DNA of 64,000 bases from DATBLE01 sp963841405 (GCA_963841405.1 CAWJCM010000004.1:62001-126000), one strand, 5' to 3'; counted from the stretch's first letter, positions 34,326-43,889 are shown. Made by a program: numbers and translations. The notes: generated from the letters alone by a model not told the origin.

Positions 34326-34982
34326 GTGCCGGAACCGAATCCACCCGGCGACGACTGGCAGTTCGACGACGTCGACTGGTTCGACCATGCCCGGCGGCCG
34401 GGCTCGGAGGCCGCTGCCGGCGATCCGCCGCGGCAGAGGAGCGGCCTCATTCCCGAGGCCGGCCGGGACCCGGGCGGCCAGCCTTCCTCGGCGGCGGTCG
34501 GGCGGAACGCCGACATCCGGCGGCGCCGGATCGCCGCGCTCGCCGTGCTGGGCGCGCTGTTCGTCTGCGCGGTCGTCATCCCGCTCGTCGTCTTCGGCGG
34601 AGGCGGAAGCAGCGCTGAACAGACAACTTCCCTGACCACGGCCCCGACGACCTCGACCGTTCCGACGACGACACGGGCGCGCACGACGACCGCCACGACG
34701 ACGACGTCGACCCCTCCCAGCACGGCCTTGCGCGTGACCTTGCCGGCAGGCACGACGCTGAAGCGGGGCGACAGCGGCGCGGCCGTCACGCAGCTCCAGA
34801 AGAGCCTGGCGGCGCTCGGGTTCGCAACCGGCTCGCCCGACGGGACCTTCGGGGCGGCGACCGAGGCCGCGGTGGTCGATTTCCAGCAGTCGAACAACCT
34901 GCAGCCGGACGGCATCGTCGGCACCGACACGGTCCGCCTGCTGAACGCCGCGCTGGCAAGCAAGGGCGCCGCCACCGGCTAA
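34326..34982 (+). CDS. Membrane-anchored peptidoglycan-binding (PGBD1) protein
   Basis: 218 residues from GTG 34326: an acidic cytosolic N-terminus, one membrane helix (IAALAVLGALFVCAVVIPLVVFG), and a low-complexity Thr/Ala linker. A PG_binding_1 domain follows (LKRGDSGAAVTQLQKSLAALGFATGSPDGTFGAATEAAVVDFQQSNNLQPDGIVGTDTV). It lies immediately downstream of the island, probably the original neighbour of selC. Confidence 0.85.
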   Translation: MPEPNPPGDDWQFDDVDWFDHARRPGSEAAAGDPPRQRSGLIPEAGRDPGGQPSSAAVGRNADIRRRRIAALAVLGALFVCAVVIPLVVFGGGGSSAEQTTSLTTAPTTSTVPTTTRARTTTATTTTSTPPSTALRVTLPAGTTLKRGDSGAAVTQLQKSLAALGFATGSPDGTFGAATEAAVVDFQQSNNLQPDGIVGTDTVRLLNAALASKGAATG

Positions 34983-35119
34983 CCCGCTGCTCGCCGAGAG
35001 ACCACTGCCTGGACCCGGACGCCGGCCACCCGCTCGTGATCTCGCACCGGCGCAGGCTCCTCCAGGGGTGGTTGGCATCCCGTCGACCCGGAGGCACGAC
35101 GGGCATCGTCGGCGCATCT

Positions 35120-35283
35120 GTGCGCTCGGCGGTTTGGACGAGATCGCAGAAGAGGACCGTCACGACCTTCCGAGCCTCCCGGTCCGCCGACCAGACGAGG
35201 GGCGCGCCGCAGGCGGCACAGAAGCGGGCGTCTTGCCGCTCGCAGCCCCGCAGCGCGAGCAGGTCGCCAGCGGCCAAGTCCAC
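35120..35283 (-). pseudogene. Relic of a zinc-ribbon/class III cyclase protein
   Basis: On the minus strand from 35283, RFCAACGAPLVWSADREARKVVTVLFCDLVQTAERTD is the start of a zinc-ribbon plus guanylate-cyclase domain protein (KVVTVLFxDLVxx). The frame then runs into unrelated sequence and no cyclase body follows. The rest of 34983-35341 holds nothing I recognise. Confidence 0.55.
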
Positions 35284-35341
35284 GGCGCGAATTCGGCGTG
35301 AACCGGAGGCACCGCCCGGGACGGTGCCTCCGGTTGCAGCG

Positions 35342-36343
35342 TCAAGGGGTGAAGCTGTAGACAGAGCCGGTCAGGTCGCCGGCGTAGATCTTCCGGTCGT
35401 GCGCGCCGAGCGCGACCACGGGGGCGACGAAGCCGCGGAGGGCGGGCGTGTACTTTCCGCCGGAGAGCGGCATCGAGACGACCGCCGGCCCTTTCCCGAC
35501 GCCGCCGAAAAGGGCGACGTACAGCTTTCCGCCCAGGGCCGCCAGGCCCATCGGCGAGGAGTGTGCGGGGAACTCGGCGAACGGCTGGTCGTACTTCGCG
35601 CAGGTCGCCGGCTTGGCCGGGCAGGAGGGGAAGCCGAAGTCGGCGCCTTGTTTGATCTCGACGATCCGGTCGACCGGATGCTGCTTGCCGAGGTTCTCCT
35701 GGCCGAGGTCGGAGACGAGCGCCCCGTTGTGGCCGGGGACGAACACGGGCTGCCACGGCTGGCGCATTCCCGATGCGACGACGCCGATCTTGCCGGTCGC
35801 GGGGTCGACGGAGACGACGCTGTTCGCGTACCTGGTCGTGCCTTTGCTGTAGTCGTCCGCCTTCTTGTCTCCGACCGAGACGCCGGCGTACAGCTTGCCG
35901 TCTCGTCCGATCGCGATCCCGAGGAAGCTGGTGAAGTTCGCGTGCGGGGCGGCGACGACGCGGGACTTGGTGAAGCGGGTCCCGTTCCAGCCGCTCCAGG
36001 CGTAGATGCCGGCCTGCTGGGTGCCGCCGCTCACGTAGAGCGTCCCGCCGCTGTAGGCGAGGCCGAGGACATGCGCAGGCGAGCCGGGCACCTTCACGGC
36101 CTTGCCGCCCTTGATCACGTACACGCCGCCGGTGATCTTCGGCTTCTCCTCGTCGCCGTAGCCGGCCACGAAGATGTTCCCGCCGCCGAACGCGAACGCC
36201 GTCGGCGTGTTGACGCCGCGCGCGACGACCGTGACCGGATGGCCGTTCACCGCCCTCGGCGGCGGCGGCGGTCCCTGCGCCGCGCCGACGGCCGCCACAA
36301 CAAGCGCACCGACCAGCGCGAGCAGCATTCCTGTGAGCCTCAT
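35342..36343 (-). CDS. Secreted beta-propeller (sorbosone/PQQ-dehydrogenase-like)
   Basis: 333 residues with signal peptide MRLTGMLLALVGALVVAAVGAAQG, then propeller strands: GVNTPTAFAFGGGNIFVAGYG, FTSFLGIAIGRDGKLYAGVS, SGMRQPWQPVFVPGHNGALVSDLGQEN, GLAALGGKLYVALFGG. The layout resembles glucose/sorbosone dehydrogenase propellers. I see no clear PQQ-site signature, so the activity may differ. It lies outside the cell or in the wall. Confidence 0.75.
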   Translation of the reverse strand: MRLTGMLLALVGALVVAAVGAAQGPPPPPRAVNGHPVTVVARGVNTPTAFAFGGGNIFVAGYGDEEKPKITGGVYVIKGGKAVKVPGSPAHVLGLAYSGGTLYVSGGTQQAGIYAWSGWNGTRFTKSRVVAAPHANFTSFLGIAIGRDGKLYAGVSVGDKKADDYSKGTTRYANSVVSVDPATGKIGVVASGMRQPWQPVFVPGHNGALVSDLGQENLGKQHPVDRIVEIKQGADFGFPSCPAKPATCAKYDQPFAEFPAHSSPMGLAALGGKLYVALFGGVGKGPAVVSMPLSGGKYTPALRGFVAPVVALGAHDRKIYAGDLTGSVYSFTP

Positions 36344-36512
36344 TCCTCTTTCTCCCTTCCTCCTCGAGGTGCGAGTGTCATAGCAGCCTTCGACCCTGAG
36401 GCAAAGGCTGCGAGAGGGGACGACCGGGGCGCACGGGTTCACGCGGAGTGACGAAGCCGGCGCAGCGCCCGTTACGGGAGGTTGCCCCACGCCCCGGTCG
36501 GTCTCGTCGCCG

Positions 36513-36968
36513 TCAGGAGCCCGTCGCCCGGGGGCGCCGGTGCGTGCCGGCTCGAAGCGCCAGGGCGCCCAGAGCAGCGCAGCCGAGACCGAGGGCGGCG
36601 GCCGCCCCGATCCCTGCGTCCCTCCAGTCGAACCCGTCGCCCGTCCGGACGAGGAGCGGCGTGGTCGAGACTCCCTTGACGAACGGGACGCCGTTCTTGG
36701 GCTCGCCGGTGACGTCCACGCCGGCCGTCGCGTGCCGAGTCGAGGCCGTGCCCCTCTCGATCGGGCCGGTGAACGGCCACTGGTTCTTCGGCTCGCCTGC
36801 CGGATCGTTGTTCGGCGTCGCCGCGACATGCCGCTCGACGCCGCCGCCGACCTGCTGCGTGAACGGCGGCTCGTTCTTCGGCTCCCCTGCGCCGAGCGCG
36901 GCGGGAGCAGCGACCGCTGCGCACGCGACGGCGGCGATGGCGATCCGGATGTGCGGCCCGAAGGTCAT
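36513..36968 (-). CDS. Exported GEPKN-repeat protein with C-terminal membrane helix
   Basis: 151 residues; ATG 36968 follows a strong GAGGAGGAG. The signal peptide is MTFGPHIRIAIAAVACAAVAAPAALGA. Three copies of the motif GEPKNxxPF(T/V) then occur (GEPKNEPPFT, GEPKNQWPFT, GEPKNGVPFV), spaced about 35 residues apart and preceded by basic/threonine-rich linkers. The C-terminal helix is GIGAAAALGLGCAALGALALRAG. I do not know this family; the motif could be a protein- or sugar-binding module held at the membrane. Confidence 0.6.
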   Translation of the reverse strand: MTFGPHIRIAIAAVACAAVAAPAALGAGEPKNEPPFTQQVGGGVERHVAATPNNDPAGEPKNQWPFTGPIERGTASTRHATAGVDVTGEPKNGVPFVKGVSTTPLLVRTGDGFDWRDAGIGAAAALGLGCAALGALALRAGTHRRPRATGS

Positions 36969-37086
36969 GTCTCCTCCTCTCGTGTCCGGCCCGGGTGACC
37001 GGATCGGCACGGAGGGTCGGCGAGCCGGCTTTTCGCCCGCTGACAGAGCCCTTTCAGGCCGCTGACACCCGTGGTACGGTCGGTCT

Positions 37087-40000
37087 CTGGCGACCGGCCT
37101 CGACTTCTTCATCCTCGGCCCGCTCGACGCGCGCGAGGGCGAGCGGCAGGTTCGCCTCGGCGGAGTCAAGCAGCGGAGCGTGCTCGCCTTGCTGCTCCTC
37201 GACGCCGGTCACGTCGTCTCGAGCGACCGCCTGATCGACGAGCTCTGGGGCGAGAATCCACCCGAGGACGCCCCGACCGCGCTGCAGCAGCACGTTTCCC
37301 GCCTCCGGAAGCTGCTGGAGCCGCACGACATCCTCGAGACTCGGGCGCCGGGGTACGTGCTGGCGATCGAGCCGGAGCAGCTCGATTTCGCCCGGTTCGA
37401 GCACCTACGTGACGAAGGGAGGGCACTGCTCGACGCCGGCCGCGCCGAAGACGCTGCGCAGACCCTGCGGTCAGCCCTCGAGATCTGGCGAGGCGAGCCG
37501 CTCGCCGACCTCGCCGCCGAGCCGTTCGCTCGGGATGCTCTGCCGCGGCTGGACGAGACGCGGCTCGAAACACTCGAGACTCGGATCGAGGCCGACCTCG
37601 CGGCCGGGCGCGACGCGGAACTGGTCGGCGAGCTCCGGCGATTGACCGGCGCCCATCCCTTCCGCGAGCGGCTCCGGGCCCAACTGATGCTCGCCCTGTA
37701 CCGCGCCGGTCGCCAGTCGGAGGCTCTCGACGAGTACGCCGACGCCCGCCGCACGCTGGTCGGTGAGCTCGGGATCGAGCCCGGCCCCGAGCTGCAACGG
37801 CTTCAGCAGGCGATCCTCGCACACGATCCGGCCGTCGAGGCGCCCGCGCAGGCCCGGCTGCCGCCGCGCAGCCGCCGGCTGCTGCTGGCGGCCGCGGCCG
37901 CCTCGGCCATCGCCGTGCTCGCCGCGGTCGCCGTTGCGGTGCTGGTTGTGCGCGACGGGGACGACGGAAATGCCGCGACCGCGGTCCCGGGCGAGGGGGC
38001 GGTGATCGGGCTCGATGCTGCGACCGGCAAGGTTCGACGTCGGATCTCGCTCGGCCGGACACCGAGCGCGATCAGCGTCCGCGACGGCTTCGTCTGGCTC
38101 GTGGATGCGGACGCGCAGACCGTGCTGCGCCTCTCGGAGTCCTCGCGCGTGGTCGAGACGCTCTCGACCGGTGCCACTCCGACCGACGTCGCGGTCGGCG
38201 AAGGGTCGGTCTGGGTCGCGAACGGCCGGCCGCTCGAGGGGGCGCAGTTCGTCGGCCCGGTCGCGACCGCCGTCACCCGGCTCGACTCGACAACAGGAAC
38301 CGAACGGGCCGACATCGAGTTGCCACGCCGTGGCGGGGCGGTCTCCAACCTCGTCGAGAATCATCTGGCGCTGACGAACGGCGCCGTCTGGGCGGTTGCG
38401 CCCGATTTCTCGGTGGTGCGGATCGACGCCTCGACGGGCGCGATCACGGCCCGCTCGACTGCCGCCCGCGCCGCGGCGGTCGCGGCGGGGCCGGCCGGCG
38501 TCTGGGTGCTCGGCGACGACGGGGCCGTCGTCAGGCTCGACGAGCGCACGGCGCGCCCGCTCGCACGCGCGAAGGTCCCGGCCTCCTCCGTGGGCTCGAT
38601 CGCCGTCGGCGGGGACGCGGCCTGGGTGACCTCTCCGGACGACGGCATGCTCTGGCGGATCGGCTCCGAGTCGAAGCCGACCGTGGGCGCGATCGAGCTC
38701 ACGCACGGGGTCTCCGACGTCGCGGTCGGGGCAGGCGGGATCTGGGTCGCCAATCCGCTCGCGGGCACCGTTGTGAAGGTCGGGCTCCAGTCGGCGCGGG
38801 TGGAGCGCACGATCGATCTCGACGGCATCCCCCGGTCGATCGCCGTCGACGGTCGGTCCGTCTGGGTCGCCTCCGTCACGGACCCGAGCGCGTCGCGGAC
38901 GGAGGTTGCCGGCATCCATCCGTTCCCGGCCTCCACCTGCGAACGGGTGCTCGCCGGCAACGAGGGATCTGACGTCCTCGTCGTCTCCGACCTGCCGCTC
39001 CAGGGAGGGGTCAGGGTGACGACCACGCAGATCGCGCAGGCGATCGCCTTCGTGCTCCGCAGGCACGGGTTCCGGGCCGGCCGGTTCCGAGTCGCCTACC
39101 AGTCGTGCGACGACTCGGTGGCCCGCACCGGCCTCTTCGACGAGGCGAAGTGCGCCGCCAACGCGCGCGCCTACGCGGCGAACTCCGACGTCGTCGGCGT
39201 CATCGGCACCTTCAACTCCCCCTGCGCCGTCGCGGCGCTGCCCGAGCTCAATCGCGCCGCAGGCGGTCCACTCGCCGAGATCTCGCCGTCCAACTCCTTC
39301 GTGGGGCTGACACGCGGCGGGCCCGGCGTCGATCCCTCGCTCCCGGCGGCGCTGTACCCAACGGGCCGGCGCAACTACCTGCGCGTGTACCCGACGGACG
39401 ATCTTCAGGGCGCCGCGCTGGCCCTGTTCGCTCGCGCTCGAGGTGTGCGGCGTGTGTTCGTCCTGGACGACGGCGACCCTGGCTACGGGGGGCTGATGGC
39501 GAGCGCCTTCGAGATCGCCGTCCGGCGCCTGGGGCTGACGGTCGTCGGTCACGCGACCTGGGATCCCCAGGCCGGAGACTATGGGGGGCTCGCCGACCGG
39601 GTGGCGCGCACCGGTGCCGGGGCCGTCTTCATCGGCGGCCTCCTGGACACCAACGCCGCCGGGGTCGTGCGGGACCTGCGCGCGCGGCTGGGCGCCTCGG
39701 TCGACCTGCTCGGGCCGGACGGCCTGATCCCCTTCGCGCTCCTCGTCGACAAGGCCGGCAACGCCGCCTTCGGCGTGCATGTCAGCTTCGCCGGCGTGGT
39801 CACCGAGCGGCTCCCCGCCGCCGGCGCCCGGTTCGTCGAGACGTTCGGGAAGACCCAACCCGGGGTCGAGATCGAACCGTCCGCCGTCTACGCCGCCCAG
39901 GCGACCGAGGTGCTGCTGAACGCGATCGCGCGCTCCGACGGCACGCGCGGCTCGGTGCTCGCCGAGCTGTTCCGCACACGGGTGCGCAACGGGCTCCTCG

Positions 40001-40158
40001 GATCGTTCGGCTTCGACGCGAACGGCGACACCACCGAGTCGCCGATCACGATCGTGCGCGTCGTCCGCGGAGGCGGATCGAACGCGGTCCAGAGCGTGGA
40101 GGGCAGCGTCGTCGAGGACGTCGTGCGCCCCTCGCCGAGCCTGGTCGCCGGCGGGTAG
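37087..40158 (+). CDS. SARP/BTAD transcription factor fused to a membrane sensor with propeller and type I periplasmic-binding domain
   Basis: About 1023 residues. OmpR-type winged helix (LDFFILGPLDAREGERQVRLGG...) and BTAD (residues about 95-240: FARFEHLRDEGRALLDAGRAEDA) come first. A membrane helix (LLLAAAAASAIAVLAAVAVAVLVV, about 258-290) follows. Next comes a seven-motif propeller (VWLVDADAQTVLRL, VWVANG, VWVLGDDGAVVRL, VWVASVTD) and a LivJ-type ligand-binding domain (about 590-1000: GVIGTFNSPCAVAALPELNRAAGGPLAEISPSNSF). The first canonical start (GTG 37180) would cut the winged helix, and only CTG 37087 restores it. Probably a one-component receptor that couples an external ligand to transcription. 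Confidence 0.8.
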   Translation: MATGLDFFILGPLDAREGERQVRLGGVKQRSVLALLLLDAGHVVSSDRLIDELWGENPPEDAPTALQQHVSRLRKLLEPHDILETRAPGYVLAIEPEQLDFARFEHLRDEGRALLDAGRAEDAAQTLRSALEIWRGEPLADLAAEPFARDALPRLDETRLETLETRIEADLAAGRDAELVGELRRLTGAHPFRERLRAQLMLALYRAGRQSEALDEYADARRTLVGELGIEPGPELQRLQQAILAHDPAVEAPAQARLPPRSRRLLLAAAAASAIAVLAAVAVAVLVVRDGDDGNAATAVPGEGAVIGLDAATGKVRRRISLGRTPSAISVRDGFVWLVDADAQTVLRLSESSRVVETLSTGATPTDVAVGEGSVWVANGRPLEGAQFVGPVATAVTRLDSTTGTERADIELPRRGGAVSNLVENHLALTNGAVWAVAPDFSVVRIDASTGAITARSTAARAAAVAAGPAGVWVLGDDGAVVRLDERTARPLARAKVPASSVGSIAVGGDAAWVTSPDDGMLWRIGSESKPTVGAIELTHGVSDVAVGAGGIWVANPLAGTVVKVGLQSARVERTIDLDGIPRSIAVDGRSVWVASVTDPSASRTEVAGIHPFPASTCERVLAGNEGSDVLVVSDLPLQGGVRVTTTQIAQAIAFVLRRHGFRAGRFRVAYQSCDDSVARTGLFDEAKCAANARAYAANSDVVGVIGTFNSPCAVAALPELNRAAGGPLAEISPSNSFVGLTRGGPGVDPSLPAALYPTGRRNYLRVYPTDDLQGAALALFARARGVRRVFVLDDGDPGYGGLMASAFEIAVRRLGLTVVGHATWDPQAGDYGGLADRVARTGAGAVFIGGLLDTNAAGVVRDLRARLGASVDLLGPDGLIPFALLVDKAGNAAFGVHVSFAGVVTERLPAAGARFVETFGKTQPGVEIEPSAVYAAQATEVLLNAIARSDGTRGSVLAELFRTRVRNGLLGSFGFDANGDTTESPITIVRVVRGGGSNAVQSVEGSVVEDVVRPSPSLVAGG

Positions 40159-40325
40159 CCGCCGGGGTCTTGATCGTGCCGGCACGGCTACGTCGAGCCG
40201 GCCGGCGAGCTCGAGCTCGGGCGCAGAGGGACTCGTCCCCGAAGAAGGAAGCGAGCTCGGGCGGGATGCGGGGAGCGACCCTGCTCGTTGTAGGTAGCGT
40301 CAATCACGAACCGAGAGGTGATCAG

Positions 40326-41186
40326 ATGACCCCCAGCGCCGGCACGTCGACCGTCACGGACCACGAGACCGAGCAGATCGACCGCGCGAACGCGACCGAC
40401 GCGACACCGGTCGTGTTCGTCCACGGCCTCTGGCTCCTGCCCTCGAGCTGGGAGCGCTGGGCCCGGCTGTTCGAGGAGGCCGGCTACGTCGCCATCTCGC
40501 CCGGCTGGCCCGACGACCCGGAGACGGTCGAGCAGGCGAAGGAGCAGCCGGAGCTGTTCGCGCGCAAGGGCGTCGGCGAGGTCGCCGACCATTTCGAGGC
40601 GGTCATCCGCCGCCTGGAGCGCAAGCCGGCCGTGATCGGACATTCGTTCGGCGGCCTGCTCACCGAGATCCTGGCCGGACGCGGGCTGGCCGCCGTCTCG
40701 GTCGCGATCAGCCCTGCGCCGTTCCGCGGCGTGCTGCCGCTGCCGATCTCGGCGTTGCGCTCCTCGCAGCCGGTGCTGAAGAACCCGAGGAACGTGAACC
40801 GGGCCGTGCCGCTCACCTACGAGCAGTTCCGGTATGCGTTCGCGAACGCCGTGCCGGAGGACGAGGCGAAGCAACTGTACGAGGCCTACTCCGTGCCCGG
40901 GCCCGGCAAGCCGATCTTCCAGGCCGCCGCCGCCAATCTCAACCCCTGGACGGAGGCGAAGGTCGACACGAAGAATCCGGAGCGCGGCCCGCTGCTGATC
41001 ATCTCGAGCGACCGAGACCACACCGTCCCGCCCGCGATCGCCAAGGCGTCGTTCAAGAAGGAGAAGAAGAACCCCGGCGTGACCGAGTACGCCGAGCTCG
41101 AGGGACGCGGCCACGCACTGACGATCGACGGCGGCTGGCGCGAGGTAGCCGACACCGCGCTGGCGTTCGTGCAACGGTTCGTCTAG
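40326..41186 (+). CDS. Alpha/beta hydrolase
   Basis: 286 residues from ATG 40326. The nucleophile elbow is GHSFGG, the catalytic Asp sits in LIISSDRDHTVPP and the His in LEGRGHALTI. PVVFVHGLWLLPSSWERWA is the oxyanion strand. No signal peptide. It probably cleaves an ester; it resembles plant-type and dienelactone-type hydrolases, with the substrate unknown. It overlaps the next gene by 1 nt. Confidence 0.85.
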   Translation: MTPSAGTSTVTDHETEQIDRANATDATPVVFVHGLWLLPSSWERWARLFEEAGYVAISPGWPDDPETVEQAKEQPELFARKGVGEVADHFEAVIRRLERKPAVIGHSFGGLLTEILAGRGLAAVSVAISPAPFRGVLPLPISALRSSQPVLKNPRNVNRAVPLTYEQFRYAFANAVPEDEAKQLYEAYSVPGPGKPIFQAAAANLNPWTEAKVDTKNPERGPLLIISSDRDHTVPPAIAKASFKKEKKNPGVTEYAELEGRGHALTIDGGWREVADTALAFVQRFV

Positions 41187-41461
41187 TGGCCTCGCCGGTC
41201 TGCACCCACCTCGACCAGATCCAGGTCACGGAGCTGCCGGAGACGATCGCCGGCTGCGAGGACTGCCTGGCATCCGGCGGGCGCTGGCTCCACCTCCGGA
41301 TGTGCGAGATCTGCGGGAAGATCGGCTGCTGCGACTCGTCGCCGAACCGGCACGCGTCGAAGCACGCACACGAGGCCGGGCATGCGATCGCCCGCTCGGC
41401 CGAGCCCGGCGAGGACTGGAGCTGGTGCTTCGTCGACGAGGTCGCGTTCGTCCTCGAATGA
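41186..41461 (+). CDS. UBP-type zinc-finger protein
   Basis: 91 residues from GTG 41186. It has VCTHLDQIQV, CEDCLASGGRWLHLRMCEICGKIGCCDSSPNRHASKHAHEAGHAIARS: four Cys and several His pairs matching the ZnF-UBP pattern known from eukaryotic ubiquitin-binding fingers. Bacterial copies exist without ubiquitin and are of unknown role. It overlaps both neighbours. Confidence 0.9.
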   Translation: MASPVCTHLDQIQVTELPETIAGCEDCLASGGRWLHLRMCEICGKIGCCDSSPNRHASKHAHEAGHAIARSAEPGEDWSWCFVDEVAFVLE

Positions 41462-42363
41462 CGTCGCTGCCGCCGCTTCCGTACCCGCCGTGGGAGCCGA
41501 CGAAGGAGACCGTCCACCTGTGGGCGCAGATCGTCGGCAAGGTGAAGCTGGCGACCGCGCCGCCCAAGAACCACTGGTGGCACGTCCCGCTGTACCTCGA
41601 CGTGCACGGGCTGACCACGCGGCTGCTGCACGGCTCCGACGGGACGCCGTTCGAGATCCGGTTCGACTTCACCGCCCACCGGCTGGTGGTCGAGACGCCC
41701 CGGGCCGACGAGTCGTTCGCGCTCGCCGACGGTCTGTCGGTGGCGGCGTTCGACCGGGAGCTGCACGCAGCGCTGGGCACGCTGGGCATCGACGTGACGA
41801 TCCTCGAGCGGCCGTTCGGCGTGCCGATGACGACGCCGTTCGCGGAGGACGAGGAGCACCATTCGTACGACGCCGATGCAGTCGAGCGCTTCTGGCGCGT
41901 GCTGGACTGGAGCGGCGACGTGCTGGAGGAGTTCGCCGGCTGGTTCTGCGGCAAGCAGAGCCCCGTGCACCTGTTCTGGCACTCGTTCGACCTCGCGCTG
42001 ACCCGCTTCAGCGGCCGCCGTGCACCGCCGCAGCCGAAGGCGGACGCGGTCAGCCGGGAGGCGTACACGCACGAGGTCGTCTCGTTCGGCTTCTGGGCGG
42101 GGGACCAGAACATCCGCGAGCCGAGCTACTACTCGTACACGGCGCCGGAGCCTGCCGGCCTGCGCGACCGGCCGCTCTCGCCCGGGTCGGCCCGCTGGAG
42201 CGACACCGGCACGGGCTCGCTGGCGCTGTTCCCCTACGAGGATGTGCGCACGTCGGCCGACCCGAAGGCGACGCTGCTCGACTTCCTGCAGAGTGCGTAC
42301 GAGGCGGGCGCCGTCGCGGCCGGGTGGGACCGGGACGGGCTGCTCTCGTCCTGGTGCCCATGA
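41458..42363 (+). CDS. DUF5996 family protein
   Basis: 301 residues. The conserved stretches are HLWAQIVGKVKLATAPPKNHWWHVPLYLDVHGLTTRLL and VHLFWHSFDLALTRFSGRRAP, the DUF5996 hallmarks. ATG 41458 overlaps the upstream stop (ATGA). The function of the family is unknown. Confidence 0.85.
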   Translation: MTSLPPLPYPPWEPTKETVHLWAQIVGKVKLATAPPKNHWWHVPLYLDVHGLTTRLLHGSDGTPFEIRFDFTAHRLVVETPRADESFALADGLSVAAFDRELHAALGTLGIDVTILERPFGVPMTTPFAEDEEHHSYDADAVERFWRVLDWSGDVLEEFAGWFCGKQSPVHLFWHSFDLALTRFSGRRAPPQPKADAVSREAYTHEVVSFGFWAGDQNIREPSYYSYTAPEPAGLRDRPLSPGSARWSDTGTGSLALFPYEDVRTSADPKATLLDFLQSAYEAGAVAAGWDRDGLLSSWCP

Positions 42364-42409
42364 ACAACGGGATCGGGGCGAGGCTTACGCCTTGCCCCGA
42401 TGCGGTTAC

Positions 42410-43855
42410 TTGTCGCGCCGCCAGCGGCTAACGCTCGCCGCGGCGATCGTCGGCTCCGGGGTCGCGGCGCTGGACGGGACGATCGTCAATGTCGCGCTGC
42501 CGTCGATCGAGCGCGACCTGGGCGGTGGGCTGACGGGGCAGCAGTGGGTGGCGAACGCGTACCTGCTCTCGCTCGGGTCGCTGATCCTGATCGGCGGCTC
42601 GCTCGGGGACATCTACGGCGAGCGGAGGATCTTCGCCCTCGGCGTCGGCGCGTTCGGCGTGTTCTCGGTCGCGTGCGCGTTGGCGCCGACGATCGAGGTG
42701 CTGATCGCCGCCCGGGCGCTGCAGGGCGCCGCCGGCGCGCTCCTGACGCCGAGCGCGCTCGCGATCATCGTCGCCGCGTTCCCGACCGGCCAGCGGGCGG
42801 CGGCGATCGGCATGTGGACGGCCTGGGGCGGGATCGCGACGATCGTCGGCCCGCTGCTCGGCGGCGTGATCGTCGACCACGCCTCGTGGCGCTGGGTGTT
42901 CGCGATCAACGTCCCGCCGGTGGTCGCCACGGTCGTGCTCGTGCTCGCGGCCGTGCCGCCGACCGCGCGGGTCGCCGGCCGGAAGGTGGACGCCACCGGC
43001 GCGCTGCTCTGCGTGCTCGGCCTCGGCGGGTTCGTCTTCGCGCTGATCGAGCAGCCCGGCCACGGCTGGTCGAGCCCCCTGATCTGGATCCCGCTCGTCG
43101 CCGGGACCGGTCTCTTCGCGCTGTTCCTCGTCTACGAGCGGCGGACGGCCGAGCCGATGCTCGAGCTCGAGCTGTTCTCGCGGCGCAACTTCGCCGTCGG
43201 CAACGCGGAGACCCTGTCGCTGTACGCCGGCATCGCGATCCTCTTCTTCTTCCTGGTCATCTACCTCCAGGAGGTCGCCGGCTACTCGGCCGTCCGTAGC
43301 GGGCTGACCACGGTGCCGGTGACGCTGGTGATGTTCGCGTTCTCGCGCCGCTTCGGCGCGCTCGCCGACCGACACGGCCCGCGGTTGTTCATGGGCTGCG
43401 GTCCGCTGGTCGCCGCCGTGGGGATCCTGCTCCTGCTTCGCGTCGGCATGCACCCCTCGTACCTGACCGACCTGCTCCCGCCCCTGCTCGTCTTCGCCTT
43501 CGGCCTGACCGCCACCGTCTCCCCGCTGACCGCGACCGTGCTGGCGGATGCAGACGAGAGCGACGCCGGGATCGCGTCCGCGATCAACAACGCGGTCGCG
43601 CGCGTGGCCGGGCTCGTCGGGGTCGCCGTGGTCGGCGTCGTCGTCGCCGGCACGCTCGCCGGCGACACGTTCGCGCCGAACACGGACTCCGTTCACGCGT
43701 TCCACCAGGCGATGGCGATCTGCGCGGCGCTGGTCGCGGCGGGCGGGGCGGCCGGCCTCCTGGGGATCGTCAACCCGCGGCGGGCCGTCAGGGCGGAGGC
43801 GTGCCCGGGCGGGCAGCTGGCGGGCGCTCCCGAACCGGCCGCCGAAGCGTCCTGA
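42410..43855 (+). CDS. MFS transporter, DHA2 (drug:H+ antiporter) family
   Basis: 481 residues, 14 helices expected. Motif GSGVAALDGTIVNVALPSIERDLGG marks helix 1; ARALQGAAGALLTPSALAII and GPLLGGVIVDHASWRWVFAINVP (motif C) follow. The start is most likely TTG 42410 (LSRRQRLTL...); TTG 42392 is possible. The family exports drugs or small metabolites. No regulator gene is adjacent. Confidence 0.88.
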   Translation: MSRRQRLTLAAAIVGSGVAALDGTIVNVALPSIERDLGGGLTGQQWVANAYLLSLGSLILIGGSLGDIYGERRIFALGVGAFGVFSVACALAPTIEVLIAARALQGAAGALLTPSALAIIVAAFPTGQRAAAIGMWTAWGGIATIVGPLLGGVIVDHASWRWVFAINVPPVVATVVLVLAAVPPTARVAGRKVDATGALLCVLGLGGFVFALIEQPGHGWSSPLIWIPLVAGTGLFALFLVYERRTAEPMLELELFSRRNFAVGNAETLSLYAGIAILFFFLVIYLQEVAGYSAVRSGLTTVPVTLVMFAFSRRFGALADRHGPRLFMGCGPLVAAVGILLLLRVGMHPSYLTDLLPPLLVFAFGLTATVSPLTATVLADADESDAGIASAINNAVARVAGLVGVAVVGVVVAGTLAGDTFAPNTDSVHAFHQAMAICAALVAAGGAAGLLGIVNPRRAVRAEACPGGQLAGAPEPAAEAS

Positions 43856-43889
43856 CCGGCGGCTTGTACCGTTCAGGACGGTCGACGGC

